This document shows, piece by piece, positions 48,486-61,706 of a stretch of DNA of 64,000 bases (positions within the stretch are counted from its first letter, which is position 1; the number at the start of each line of letters is the position of its first letter). The notes below the pieces were generated by a model. That model was not told where the DNA came from and did not search any database. It saw only the letters and a list, made by a program, of their open reading frames with translations. The position numbers and the translations under genes are program-made. This DNA is from Apostichopus japonicus (taxonomy: Eukaryota > Echinodermata > Holothuroidea > Aspidochirotida > Stichopodidae), in assembly GCF_037975245.1 (NCBI RefSeq), contig NC_092564.1, positions 11,804,484 through 11,868,483 of the forward strand, in the 5' to 3' direction.

Positions 48486-51400
48486 ATGGTGGATGGGATA
48501 AGTAGTGCTGGCGACGAGGATCAGCAATGTTCAGACCCCTTGTTGTCGCCGGGTGGTGGCAAGAATACTTTTCATAATAATCAATTTGACGTTAGGATAT
48601 TCCCGACGCCGGTTAGTGAAAGCTCCTCACCGAGGGTGAGTTATGCCCGGTTTGCCCCATTACCTCTCTTCCTTTGATTTTGATTATAGAGATATAAGCA
48701 AACACTTCCACACCAATTACTAGGCACACTGCAAATAAACTACTTGAATCATTCTTAATTGTAGGCTTCGCTACAATAACTTCAGATTAAGAATTGCGCC
48801 AAAATTCGTAACCATATAACTAAGTACAATTAATAGTATTAAGTAAGGCCCTCACAAGTAACAATGAGTCTGACCAGGCCCAAGTTGAGCTAGAACTGTG
48901 GGTGGACATTCGCCTAGGGAAGGCCAAGACTGACAAGAGCATAGCCTAGGTCAGAGCATATTTAGACATTCAATCAAGTTTGCTACATTCCTTTTTTTTA
49001 ACATTTTGAGCAATATAGGATAAATATAAATGGTATCAAATACAGTACACAGTAAATATAGAGTATTATAGAGTATCAAAATAATATATGTGAGATGGCA
49101 GTAGAGGAACCAGAAATAAGTGGATATTTTTCTGGTCTGGTCCCTTTGTAACATTACAAATGCCGGTGCCTTCCAATCATAAGGTCCCCAGTTCCAGTCA
49201 CTCAAAGATGTAATGCATGTCGTCCAGTTACAGAGTTGTTGACACACAACAATTCATAATCATGGACATTAAATATGAGACTGACTTCGGTCAGCTTGCG
49301 GCTTTGATAAGCTAATGATGGCTTCTTCCCGAGTTCCTGCTTGCAGGAGGATCTAAAATACATAGGCCCTACATACATTACTAGGCTTTAGACTAGAGTT
49401 CAAGTTTATATGCTACATTCCATTTTTACAGTTCGTACATTATAGGATATATAAAAAGATGGTACCAAATACAGTTAACAGTAAATAAAGAGTATCGAAA
49501 TAATATATGTGAGATGGCCGGAAGTAGAGGAACCAGAAATACTTTTCTGGCTTGGTCCCTTTGTAACAATGATAGTGCAATGTACAACACCCACCCCCCT
49601 CCCCTCCCCCCAGGCTTGGAAGTTCACTCTGACACTATAGTAGTACCAGTCCCACACCTGTATTCCACGACTGCATGAACTGATGGCACTTATTTTATGA
49701 TTAAGAATTGGGTAGCCTAGCACCACGATCAAGTATATATCAGGGTAAAAACTCCCAGATGTAAACAAACTGAATAAGGTAGCCTGCCTCTGATGACATC
49801 TGTGCATGGACACATTTCTATTTGATCTAGGGTTTACATCACAGGTGATTCTACAATTTCCTTAATATCTTCATACGCCAAAGTGCCTCATCATGTTTGC
49901 CTTAAGTTTTGTTATTATTGTGTAGGCTACTGCCTGCACATTAAATGATTTCCAAAACAAGATGGTTCAGACTGTCGAGATCCATTTGGTTTTGATGGTG
50001 TAAGTTATGGAATGCACTATGCAGGGCTCTTCAAGAGTATGTAAAACTAAGTAGCCTAGTTGTTCTGCTAGGCTAGAAAATTTAAAGTTTTGAAATGAGT
50101 AAGGAATAATTTGCTTCTTAAGAACCCACTATCTCGAACTCTAGCCTTACTTCAGGGCACAAGGCATAGTAACAGAGTCATAATTTCTGGTGACCTAGCT
50201 CGACCCAAGACAGATATTGAGATTGTGAAAGTTAGGTGTGTACATTGCAGTACGGTCACTTGAAATCATTAACAAACCATAACTGTTACTACTGTGGGGT
50301 TCAAGCATGGATTTTAAGCAGTTAATAAGCCTAGCCTGTTTTGATAATGTGTCAGACCAGGTTACCCTCTGTGTAAGTGTACAAACTGTAAAAAGTGTAA
50401 TATTTAATATAATTTAGTTAATAAATAGTTATTTCCTGTTTGACAGTTTCAGAAGAAACATTCAATTTGGTTGGCTAATTATGTTTTATAAGAAAGTAAT
50501 CTGTAACTTGTGTTTAACCATATATATTGTCTGAGTACAATCGTTCAATTTTTGTTGTGAAATTACAATAATGGCTTGTCATGTGCCAAACCAGCCTCTA
50601 GAGTGACATCACAATCTATTTTAGCTGGTAATCACAAACACCACAACGAGATGTTCAACAAAATAGAGTCAGAGTACAGTTAATGTAATTAGTTCAATGT
50701 ATTTGCTGCCAACCAAATGAAATAAGTAACTTTGTTTGCAGCATAAAGGTGGGGCTGAGATTTTGTATGTAATGGTTGTGATGTTTTTAACTATAAGTGT
50801 TGTTCTTCTGTTGGTTTGTTGTAAAATGGATGTTGACAAATTAATGCTTTGTTGAAAATGGGCTTATTCCTTATCGCACAAGATATCATGATATGAAATG
50901 TTTTGGGGAGAGCAACAACTACAATACATCGATATGCAAAATCTTTATTGCAGGGTCAACCTTTACTGAGCAGCAATCATGATTTTCTATGTTGATATTA
51001 AATTAATTTGCATAAAAGAAAGAAATTGTATCTAGACTTCTTCTTTTTCTTCTCTCAAAACTAGGTTGATGTGGAGTTGCAAGATGGTGAAGACTGCACA
51101 GATCTCAAAGAAACCAGCAATGGAACTAAACCTAAAGAAGAGAGAAAGAGGGATACCTTGCTGGCCAAGGAATGTCAAGAATGGCCAGAGGATACTGAAG
51201 ACGAAGAGGAGGATCCTTGGGCATTATTGGAGATGGACACCAGCAATTCAAAGATGTGGAGTGGTTAGCACTTTTCATTAGATCAATTCAGCAAGTTTTG
51301 TTTTACTGTACATGGTTGTGAATTGTGAAGGGGAGAAAGTGGATATGGACTTTGCAGCCTGGGCATCAGTTAGGCTTAATTTAGTGTTAGCACTATTCAC

Positions 51401-54400
51401 ACTTATTATTGAGGTTTCTGAGCTTTTCAATAGAGATAAATAATATAAGTTTCTGTTTGTGAATGGTAGGGTACTCATTTGCATAAATTTGAAGTAATTG
51501 TCTATTTCTGTATGTACTTCATATTGCAGTACTATTGTACTTTCTGATCGTATGAGTGTACATTTCTTCAGTGAAAAAGTGATGAAATGAAATGAAAAAA
51601 ATAATAATCATAATACCTTCAAATTTTATGTTCTACACAATTCAAGTGTCTTGTAATGTACAAATTGGAGAGTATTAAAGCTGTTTTCTTGAACCATCAG
51701 GGCACCCTTAAAAACCAGCTCTGTAATATAACATTATATGAAGACATGAAACAAGATTTACAAGGTCCAAGCTGTGTTTGATAGAAAGTTGAAATATTGA
51801 TTGGTGTACCTATCCTTTGCATGTATTTGTTAATATTGTGTACTTCTGGCAATTAAGCATTTTTTCCTTTATTAGCAAAACTCATCACTGTAATATAAAT
51901 TGACCCTCTCTGTCTTTTCAGAAATGACCTTGAAGGAACGATTACATAGACTCTTCATCACATTCCTCCTCAAGCCGATCTCCGTCCTATTTTTCCTTTA
52001 TTTCTTCATCTGCTCCCTTGACTTGATGAGTTCTTCTTTCCGACTTCTCGGTGGTCGAGAGGCGGGGGAGGTTCTGGGAGAGAACGAGTTACTCAATAAT
52101 CCAGTCTGTGGGCTGATGTTGGGTATCCTAGCAACAGTCCTTGTACAGAGCTCCAGCACATCTACGTCAATTGTTGTTTCCATTGTCTCTGCTGGTCGTA
52201 AGTATTACTGTGGTGGTTAGTACATACCGCCATCTGTTGTATGCTAAAAGAGGATTTAGAGCAGGGGTAGGCAACCTTTTTGAATGAATGGGCCAGATAT
52301 AAGGAGTGAAAAATTGACTGGGCCGCACCTAACCAACGACCTGCTGTTGATTTCAATCCTTTGATTCTGAGGACTTTCAAGCAATAAGTGTGTGTACTTA
52401 ATCTGTATTCATAAAACACAATGTCAATACAGTACAGTTGATAATTTATGGGGATAATAGGCCTAACTGACAGCATCATTAGTGCCGATAAATTCTAAGC
52501 AGCTACCTCGTTTTTTGTAATGATGTAAAATAGATTAATTTTTGTTTTCTTTTTCTTGAGACATCTCACAGGCCACAAAAAAAGTCACTGGTGGGCCGCA
52601 TGTAGCCCGCGGGCCGTAGGTTGCCCACCCCAGATTCAGAGGAAGGCAAGATGACAGGATTCATACTTTCACAGTTTTTCCATTGACACTAACTGATCCA
52701 TCTAGGAATAATTAAAGGAACATTTGACAAGGAAACTGTGACAAGTACATTATATTTACAGTTGACACATAGGTGATATATGATAGGCTAAATGCAACCT
52801 CTTCACTGTAAATGTTAAACATTGACAGAGTCTGAAGATCTGCTGATAATATTCTGTCACTAAGTAATATGGAACACGCTGGAGAGTTTAGACCAATCAA
52901 ATCATCAGGGAAGATTTGTTGATTACTTGATTTCGGACATTACACTGAATGTACTGTATGCGTAAACAAGTGTACAAAACGTTAACAGAATACACTTAGA
53001 AGGAATTAATCACTACCAACTGATAATTCAAATTTCAAATTATATCAGGCCATGTACATCCTGGTGTTCTCAAATGTGGGGGTGGGGGATGGGGGGGGTG
53101 GGGCTATGGTGAGGTGGGGTAGTGCAGGTAGGATGAGGAAAAGTTAGTGAAAATTGCTTGCTTTACATAGAGGCTAAGACTCCAAGAGCTCTGCTCTAAT
53201 GTATATTTGGTGGTCTCAGTTTCTAACATCTTACATACAGCATTGTTAAAAGTGCAACTTTAATTTAAAAGAAACATGTCATCCTAGTACTTTTACAGAA
53301 CATTGAACATGAGGTAGGAGAAGAGATCTGTGATTAAATGCAGCCAGTATAAAGTAACATTTGATTTCTCTTACCCATCACAAGTTAAGCTTTACCCTGC
53401 TGATTGATCTTTTGCAAGCCATACATAGTTTTACTATCTAAAATCAGGACCATTTCAGGTCAACTCTCGCCTGGAGAATGGACTCTACGAAAGTTTTTTA
53501 GTTTACCCTGCTTTCTGAATATGTAACCGACATGTCACTTAAGTTGTGTACCTGCTGTGTCTGTATCTCCACAGTGCTCAATGTTCAGCAAGCAATTTAC
53601 ATCATAATGGGCGCCAACATTGGTACCTCTGTCACAAACACCATAGTATCTCTGGCCCAGGTTGGCAAGAAAAATGAATTCAGAAGAGCTTTTGGTGCTG
53701 CAACCGTCCATGACATGTTTAACTGGCTGGGAGTTTTAATCTTGTTACCAGTGGAAGTATTCACCGGATACTTATATCGCACCACCAGTGTCATTCTCAA
53801 GAGTATGAACGTTAAATCCAATGAAGAAGTCAAAATTGAACTTCTCAAGAAGCTTACAAAACCACTGACATCTCGTATCATTCAGGTAAGAGCTGATTGT
53901 TTCATTCTCTGGTGTGAAAGTTGTTTACATATGCATACATGCATAGTCAGGTATTATCACCAGACGTTGGAAAACCCGCTTTGTCATGTTTCCCCTAATT
54001 ATAACCTGCTATCAATTCATAACTGTATCAGAGTATCGGGAATGTGTCTATGCATTTCTCAAATTCTTCTACTGATTGTGCAATGAATCCCGACGTGACA
54101 TTTGACGAAAGAAGAAGTCGTCGGTGTTTGTTTTATTTAAGTTTGGTGCTAACACCAGGAGACAAAAACAAGTATTTTGGTTTGCTATAGAATCTGTGCA
54201 GTCGTTACTTGTTGTATCAGCTGAGATGCATAGTGCAGGAAATGCATCAATGAGGACTTCTTTAGCATCATCAATGGGAATCTCCCCCCTACCCCCCCCC
54301 CCCCCCCCTTGACAACCTGTTCAGTCTTTGAGGGTTTTGGTACAGTTGTCCAACAAAAGTAGTTCATGAATAATTTAAACTCTGACAGAGTGTTTGAACA

Positions 54401-56892
54401 GTAGAAAACTAAATTACTTCATGCGTTTTTATTTCTTTCACAGATTGATAGAAATATCATCACTTTAATTGCTGTCAGTGAAATAGATTCCTCAGACAAG
54501 AGCCTCTTGAAGATTTGGTGTAAAAAGGAAAAAATTCATTCAATCGTTAATGGGACCCAAGAGATCCTTTATAGAAGTGGCAATGCAACACAGTTGGCCA
54601 CTGAAATAGTTCCAGTTACCCAAATTGAGGAAGTGGGTATTGAAAAATGTGAGTAAATATAGATAGAATACTTTGATGCATGATCGAAATACTATTTAAA
54701 AGCAGTTTTTCTCTCTAACTTGATGATCAGTTTTGGAGGGCACAGATTGTACACATTTATCTATCAAAGCCAGTATTAAAATAATCCTTTAAAAGTACAT
54801 GCACTATATTTCTGCGAATAATTAATGACCTTAAAACTAGAAACAATCAGAACACTGCCCACACTTGTCGGCTCGTTTGATTTACCGTTGCATTGAATGT
54901 AATCCTAGCCCACAAAATTGGTTGGCAGGGGATTATGTTTGCTGCATCGTAGATTCATTTATAATTCTGGACTGTGCAAAATATTGTGAAGGCCTTCTTT
55001 GCTAGGGCCTGTTTGTAATAATGCACCAAGCCATTACAGTGAAGTGACCTCGGACTGTTCACCCTCATATTTTATATGAATAATATATTATAGGACTGTG
55101 ATTAATGAAAAGCATTAGAGAAGTGAGGCTGGGTATAATGAGATTTGTCAGTGCTAAAAGCCAGTAGTGAATAATAGATGGGGCGGTATGACTTGCTCTA
55201 TTTTCAATTGGATTTGTAGGTATTTTGAAGTTTTAAAGGCTCGTTAGAACATGTGTTGTTTAAGAACATGGAAGTTTGTGTAGTGTGTAAAATTTAAATG
55301 TGAGGCCAAAGTAAATCTGTAACCATTTTGTTTAAACTGATAATTTGGGTTGTTGGGTTGATACCAAACTGATGAGCATCTAGCTTTAGGGTTGTCTTGT
55401 TTTTTTATGGTATTCTAGATTATATGCTATAAATATGACAAACCTCGGAAGCGTTCCTTTCACAACAAGTATTGTGTCCCTGAACAATGTTCACTTAAGG
55501 AAGTATTCATGGTGCTGACTTGCATGAGTTGAACATTTGAATTGTTTCAAGATTTTAGAAGGAAAGGAACCACTGTAGAAAATGAACCAGTATCAACTGA
55601 GGTTTTTTTTTCCGCCCCAAGTATTTTATATTTGTGATGTTTGATCCAATGTATGTGCAATTATTCTGATAACCAACAAAACTATAATATATCCCTATCG
55701 AGACACTAATGAGACACTCCCTGGACATCCTCCAAAGTGATACCAGCATAATCCATTTTACAGTGAAATTATAAACATTTTCAATAAGTTCAAAGTCAAA
55801 ACTTTTCCTTCTAAGCCAATAAAAGTAGCAAACTGCTGTTGTGGCATCTGCCATGAATAAGAGTTGAGATCTTATCATGCTCAGCAGTGGTATGAAACAG
55901 CATGTATATATAGTTTACAATGGTGATATATATGTGTGTGTGTATATATTTGACACCGTTCTCTGTTGATATCTCCAGGTAATCATCTGTTTGTTAACAC
56001 CAACCTCTCAGAACGTGCAGTGGGTGGCATCCTCCTCCTGGCATCGCTGGTCATGCTCTGTCTCTGTCTCATATTCCTCGTCAAAATTCTTCACTCGCTC
56101 ATGAAGGGTCGGATAGCTTTCGTCATCAGGAAGACCATCAATGCGGACTTTCCCGGCTGCCTACGGCATCTGACAGGTTACGTCGCCATCCTGGTGGGTG
56201 CCGGCATCACCTTTCTGGTTCAAAGTAGCTCCGTGTTTACCTCGGCGATGACACCCCTGGTAGGGGTGGGGGTCATCACGTTAGAGAGGATGTACCCTCT
56301 CACGTTGGGTTCGAACATAGGGACGACTGCGACGGGACTCTTAGCGGCCCTGGCCAGTTCCGAGGGACATTTAAAGGAGGCCATTCAGATCGCCCTCTGT
56401 CATTTACTATTTAATATCACAGCAATAACAATATGGTTCCCAGTTACGTTCATGCGTAAGGTCCCCATCTACCTAGCCAAGACTCTGGGTAACACTACGG
56501 CTGATTATCGGTGGTTTGCTATAATGTATCTTATTTGTATGTTCTTCATCTTACCCTTAGTGGTGTTCTCCTTGTCTGTTATAAGTATATGGCTTCTGGT
56601 AGCAGTAGGTATACCATTTGTTATTTTAATGACGTTCATAGTCGTAGTCAATATCTTGCAGAGAAAAAAGCCAAATTTATTACCCAAGAAATTTCAGACA
56701 TGGACTTTCTTGCCGTTATTTCTACGGTCCTTGGAACCGATGGATATGTTGATATGCAAGATATTTTCCCATATACAATGTTGGGGGAGGTTGTCTGCTC
56801 TTAAGAAAACTAGAAAGAGTTTGAAAAAGGAACAGGCTGTCTCTGTGATATCTTACAACGAACAGACTGTAAACACAGACAGTCAAGTTTGA
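48486..56892 (+). CDS. SLC34: SLC34 type II sodium-dependent phosphate cotransporter, complete, six exons
   Basis: Exons 48486-48635, 51065-51263, 51922-52197, 53575-53885, 54444-54648 and 55979-56892 (TGA) join in phase with GT/AG borders to give 684 residues. This is within the 639-690 range of human SLC34A1 and SLC34A2. The protein moves inorganic phosphate with sodium across the plasma membrane. Both inverted-repeat QSSS motifs are intact: QSSSTSTS in exon 3 and QSSSVFTS in exon 6. Family blocks are clear: DPWALLEM and [20 protein letters not shown] before the first repeat, [15 protein letters not shown] and [10 protein letters not shown] in exon 4, [10 protein letters not shown] and [11 protein letters not shown] in exon 6. 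The large extracellular loop (exon 5 and start of 6) has sequons NGT, NAT and NLS and two cysteines. The tail ends DSQV, a class I PDZ ligand. The Asp of ATVHD, linked to electrogenic transport in types IIa and IIb, is present. The start is the first ATG of an open upstream frame, so the N-terminus is the least certain part. Confidence 0.96.
48974..49160 (+). repeat. Direct repeat flanking a SINE, left copy (SLC34 intron 1)
   Basis: Shares CAAGTTTGCTACATTCC at its start, AATAATATATGTGAGATGGC and AGAGGAACCAGAAAT inside, and GGTCCCTTTGTAACA at its end with 49401-49572. The two copies differ by substitutions and small indels. Confidence 0.85.
49161..49385 (+). mobile_element. tRNA-derived SINE with ACAT tail, copy 2 (SLC34 intron 1)
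   Basis: This copy shows a tRNA-like anticodon arm: CCTT and AAGG pair around CCAATCAT. A B-box-like GTTCCAGTCACTC and the same body as 28224-28413 follow, ending CTTCCCGAGTTCCTGCTTGC. The tail is short (ACATAGGCCCTACATACAT), unlike the 70-unit tail of copy 1. It sits between the two direct repeat copies. Confidence 0.8.
49401..49572 (+). repeat. Direct repeat flanking a SINE, right copy (SLC34 intron 1)
   Basis: Second copy of the unit at 48974-49160, beginning CAAGTTTATATGCTACATTC and ending GGTCCCTTTGTAACA. It is far too long to be a target-site duplication, so a local segmental duplication or a larger composite element is more likely. Confidence 0.85.
52262..52633. mobile_element. Non-autonomous hAT element in SLC34 intron 3
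   Basis: Left end CAGGGGTAGGCAACCT; the right end read inward is CTGGGGTGGGCAACCT. The flanking octamers ATTTAGAG (52254-52261) and ATTCAGAG (52634-52641) match at seven of eight positions. Inside the right end is CCCGCGGGCC, also found in the element at 41025, so the two belong to related hAT families. It has no coding capacity and begins only 64 bp after the exon 3 donor. Confidence 0.87.
54649..55978 (+). other. SLC34 intron 5
   Basis: AT-rich intron without recognised elements apart from a short TATATATG/TG run next to the acceptor. The 107-codon minus-strand frame at 55555-55878 has no recognisable features. Confidence 0.7.
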
Positions 56893-59800
56893 TTTCCAAT
56901 TTGATTTAAAAGGTGAACACAGCAAGTTGTGAACCTTTGAATGGCGTCAAAATGAAGCTGATTGGTCTTAAACTGCCCTAAATCATTTAACCCAGAGGAG
57001 TTAAACTTTGTAGATCTCGAGGCCTGTTAAATGAGGAATATTGCTGGTTGTCTTTTGATAACAGCTACCGAAATAAGATCAATGAAAATTCAACAGCAAC
57101 AGTGTAAATAAGTATGTCCTGTCAGCTAACAATTGCAGTAGACTTGTGACAAATTTCTGCTGGTTTGAATGGATTCTGATTAGTGACCATGTTAAACTGT
57201 GCTCTTAGACCATATTCCCTCTACCTAGATAGGCTTTTTGTAGACTGTTTACATCATTGCACACAGTGAAGTTGATGTTTGTCAATATTCCCATTGCAAG
57301 ATTAAAAGAGTTTATTTGGTATGCCTGATTATACATTCTTTACTGCAAAGCTAGCTAAAACTAAATTGGATAAACACCCTATGTGTACTCTGTTACTCTG
57401 TTACAAGCCGTTCGGCTTCTTCCGTGTACACATGCGGCTGCTTTGCGTCATAAAATAACTGCCTTCCGAAGTTCCGGGGCCAATTTACTTTTGTTTTTTT
57501 TTCGGTAGATGTATCTCTTAACATGTTTTTTTATCCTATGAGTTTGGCTAGAACGTGCTATGGATGTGCAATATTTTGAACTATTGGGTCACAATTTTTA
57601 TGAAGGAATGACACAAATGAATTTGTAAAAAAAGTGTTTGGTGTAAACTACCTCTTTGTGTCCAAATATGTATTATTCTAGTACAATTCATGCAGGCTAG
57701 CTTTGTATCTAGCTCTCGGGATGTATGCATTGTTATGAGTTTTGTTTTCCGTATATGGCTCGTAATCTGGGCCTGCAGATCTGAACATTTCAAAACATTT
57801 GACATACGTAGGCTTTAACAGAAAGTTATTCTTAAGACTATTTATTTACTCTGACATCCATCTTTTATTTCAGGAAAAGGGTGAATGGTAATAACTTTCT
57901 TTTATATTACATTTTTTTTGAGTGCAATTCCAAACAAAGGCTGGTAATAATAACTAAAGTATGTGAAGGTTAGACACAAATTCACACAATGTGAGCTAAA
58001 CTCTTAGAAACATCAGCATCTAATCAACACACATTAAGGCATATCTACCGTGCAATTATTTTCATAAACAACCTTGAATTCTAGTTTATATTGCTTTATG
58101 ATAATCCAGTTTGCCATAATGTATTGTAAACACTCTGCAGTCATAAAACTTTGTGCTTGAAGCCTTGCTTTTCTGAGGGAGAAAATACCTAGATTATAAG
58201 CTGTGTGTAATAGAAAAAAATCATCAATCGCATTATTATCATTTCACTTGATCATTACCAAAAATTCAACTATTTGAGCCCTTTACGTTACTGACTTTTA
58301 TCATCAAAGTATTAGGAGTCATATGAAATATGACAAATTGATAATAGATGGTTTTTTATCACATATAAAATCAACAGGATATTACCATTCTGAGTAGTAG
58401 TCTGCTAAGTTTCAAAAGGAAACTTTTACACTTTGCCTACTGCCGATGGTACTGCATTATACTACTGTAATCGAAGTAATGAAATTGAGTGAGTGGACTG
58501 GTAGGTATTTAGTACATAAGGATTGAAATTACAGAACTGAAAAACAATCAGCTGAGGAAGTTAAAAAATACAAGGGAAAAAAAAATTGGAAAAACAAAAA
58601 AGAACTGATTCCTAGAGCCAAGAGTCTGTCCATCCATCTTATTTAATTGATCATCATGTGAGTTAATTGTTTTCATTTAACCTTGTTTAAGTTTTTCGTG
58701 CCATTTTCATGCTTTTCGCAAGTCTGTCATAAAAGCAAACTATTTATTTTATATGTGTTGTTTGTATGACCTGTTTGATGTTGTTCTTCACTTCACTTAT
58801 GATGAAGGAGATATGCTCATTATAGAAGGAGATAGTTGGTTTTCCTTTCACTCTCAAATAAGTCAGTAATCAAATGTTTAATCAAAAAGTGTTGCTGTAC
58901 CTTGGTCCCAATCATGTCCAAGATTTAATCTCAGCCTGCACATCCACTTTTACAATTTCAGGTTTTCTTTATAAAAAATAAGAAAAAAATAAAAAGGGGG
59001 AGGGAGGGTGGATGGGGGGGGGGCAATGTAGCTGACAAATTTAAGAAGATGGAAAATAGCAAAGAATTTTTTTAGCTCGGACTTGATTGCAACCCATCAC
59101 TGGTTCAAATCCCGTCCTATCCATAAATTTCTTGGCTCTTTTCCATTGTAATTTTCCTGTCAGTTTTCCATTGTTCATTAACTTGTATCAATTAAAAAAA
59201 CAATAGCAAGTCACTGAACACCTTGCATAAATCTGTTCGTCCATTTGAGTGGTAGGGGAGAGAGTGAAGGTTGATGAATAAGTTAGGAATGTTTTTCTCT
59301 CTCAAAGTAAACATCATTGCTAGGAAGGTTGAGTTGGTGTCAAGCAGCTTGGCAGTATATATTATCCTCCGCCTGTAACAGCAGTTTTACTGTAGAGTTT
59401 GGAATGGAAGCAAAGATAATTTCAGAGAATATTTAAAGGCTTTTATTTTGTATTTATAATTTTTTTATGATTTTATGAAATGTATATTTTTAGCTCTTTA
59501 CTATCTACAGACCCTCATCCTGTATATCATTTACATGACATGCATGTGTCCTACTTTGACTAAAATTAGGAAATTATTTCAGCTTTGTAAGAAAGTATGC
59601 ATATATTAACCTAATACTAATCATATTAAGATAGTTTCTTGTGAACTGTAGATTAGGAATTTAACCGTAGCCGAAGTCCCATTCTGCTGTTATATTGGAC
59701 ATGTATTGAAATGTCATCTCCAACTCAGTCTCTCTAAGATCTATTACTTAAAACTTCATATCTGATGTTTGACCTTTTTGATATCGTTGTTGCTGTTTTT

Positions 59801-60169
59801 TTTACTATATGCCTGGCTTGGTTCCAATCGTTCCTGGTTTAGTTTTAATGATGATGATTATGCAATAGTCCACCTTTGTACTTGAAATAGTGCTTCAGGT
59901 GTTTAGAGGCTTCCGTTGGTCTTTTTTGACCATCTTGCGACTTTACATTCCACATGAGTTTGATTGAAGTGTTCTGTGTGCAGTATTTATAGTTCGTCAT
60001 TTTATAAAAGTCAGGTGCAATATCATAAAACAGAAGAGATATCCTCCTAATTGGGGGACATTTAATATATGGATTAACCCTAGACAGACTAATGAGTCTA
60101 TAGGGGAAATATTTACATTTTTATTTTCAAGATATTTTCCTTTGGTTAAGGCCTAACTGGTTATTATTG

Positions 60170-60494
60170 AGAGCGTGGTGGCCAATTGGCTATAAGGCGT
60201 CGGACTCGTGATCCAAGGATTGCTGGTTCGATTCATGCCTAGTTCATTACGTTGTGTCCTTGGGCAAGATGCTTTATCTTACTTGCCTCTCTCCACCCAG
60301 GGGTTAAATGGGTACCTGTGAGGTAACTTGTCATTAGGCGCAGTATATAACTGCTGCCGACTGGAGGGGTTGTCTCTGAGACAGGTTATCATAGAACAGG
60401 GGTAATATAACGTCTGTAAAGCGCTTTGAGACCTATCGCTGGTGTAAAGCGCTATATAAAAAGCAAATAATATTATGATTATGATTATTATTAC
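60170..60494 (+). mobile_element. tRNA-derived SINE with ATT tail, copy 2
   Basis: Has an A-box-like TGGCCAATTGG, a B box with one mismatch (GGTTCGATTCA at 60225), GTTGTGTCCTTGGGCAAGAT, CTCTCTCCACCCAGG and an end with AAAGCGCTATATAAAAAGC followed by a TTATGATTATTATTA tail. The block order matches the copy at 30289. It also keeps a segment near TGTCTCTGAGACAGG that the first copy has lost or diverged. Confidence 0.88.
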
Positions 60495-61559
60495 TTACTT
60501 TATAACTATTATCTCAGTCAAGCTGCATATGCTAAGCCCTCTGTGCTTTTAGTTGTAAACCAACCCAAACAAGCCGTCTTTCTCTTCATGCATATACCAT
60601 AAAGGAAGTGGTATTGCATCCCGCATTAGTACCCGTCATTAATTATTTGGACACATTGTTCTTGTTCTAGATCTAACGTTCTAGAGCTAACGTTCCGGTT
60701 TGAAGTAACCTTGCTAAAGGAGGTACCCATGGTAGTGCAGTCACTCCTGTTGATGAGCCTTGTATAATAATGGAGCCATTAATGGTGATGAACCACCATA
60801 TTTGTACTGGGAGGGGGGGGGGGGCCTTAGATTTATGTCATACAGTTGGTAAAATGGAGGGCGTTTTAGTTTGTATGTAAATGGTGCTATATTTTGCAAC
60901 TTTGAAACGAAGTTGAAGAATTTTCAACTGCTGGTTGTACCTCACATACATGTTATATATTTATGAACTAGACTGATTTTGTTGTAACATTCTGTCTGCT
61001 GGTGGTGGGCGGGGGCTAGTGAGCACTCCTTGACTTTATTCTGGGGTGGGGGCTAAGTGCGCCCAGAAGTATACATGGTTGAATCCCTGTCCATTAATAA
61101 GGGAACAGCCAGTAGTGATTTCCTGAAAACTGTAAACTTGCTACTGCAGTGCAACTTACTTAAGCACAAGTCGTGCGTCGTCTTCTCTCGAGAGAGTCTA
61201 CTTCCATATTCATTGTGAATTTGATGCGCATTTGACTGTTTTGCGGCGATTTAAACAGTAAAATGTGTTTAAGCAACGGTTGAAATCAAAGAAATATTAT
61301 GACCTGAAGCACGAATTATTCGTATTATGGTGTCCTTTTGTCATGGTACCGACTACGATACAAGACGTTACAGATCTTTGGCATTAAATTACTGACAAGT
61401 GAAAAATTAATTATTTCTTATAAACAATTAATAATTGTGTAGTAACAAAGAGAGGGGAAGGAGGACGAGAGCATTGAGAGTGACAAACATTCATATTGAC
61501 AGCTGATGACCGAAGCAGACCCTTACAGTCTGTACTCAGCATACAGATGTTGTGTTTAC

Positions 61560-61655
61560 AAATGTTTCACAATTTGACCCCTGTTGACAAGAAAATTTCC
61601 TTTAACCTCCACCAAAAGCAAAAGACTCCTTGTACCTAATATAGGATTTTTTGTC
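61560..61655 (+). repeat. Diverged fragment of the DR1-bearing dispersed repeat
   Basis: Contains TTCACAATTTGACCCCTG, AACCTCCACCAAAAGCAAAA and CTTGTACCTAATA in the order seen in the units at 46375-46845. The DR1 word itself has decayed. Confidence 0.65.
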
Positions 61656-61706
61656 ACCTCTGAAATTGATGGTGATAATGACTTCTATATATTTGATGTA
61701 TGCATG

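Larger units (their letters stand above)
56893..61700. other. SLC34 3' flank and intergenic DNA
   Basis: The first part should hold the SLC34 3' UTR. ATTAAA at about 57302 is a weak candidate signal and no AATAAA lies close to the stop codon. G-rich homopolymer stretches occur at 58997-59024 and 60810-60824. A SINE lies at 60170-60494. No other gene was recognised. Confidence 0.5.

Noticed and set aside
53532-54086. 184-codon frame extending SLC34 exon 4 in both directions
   Set aside because: Only 53575-53885 matches the family; the extensions run past clear acceptor and donor sites into intron sequence.
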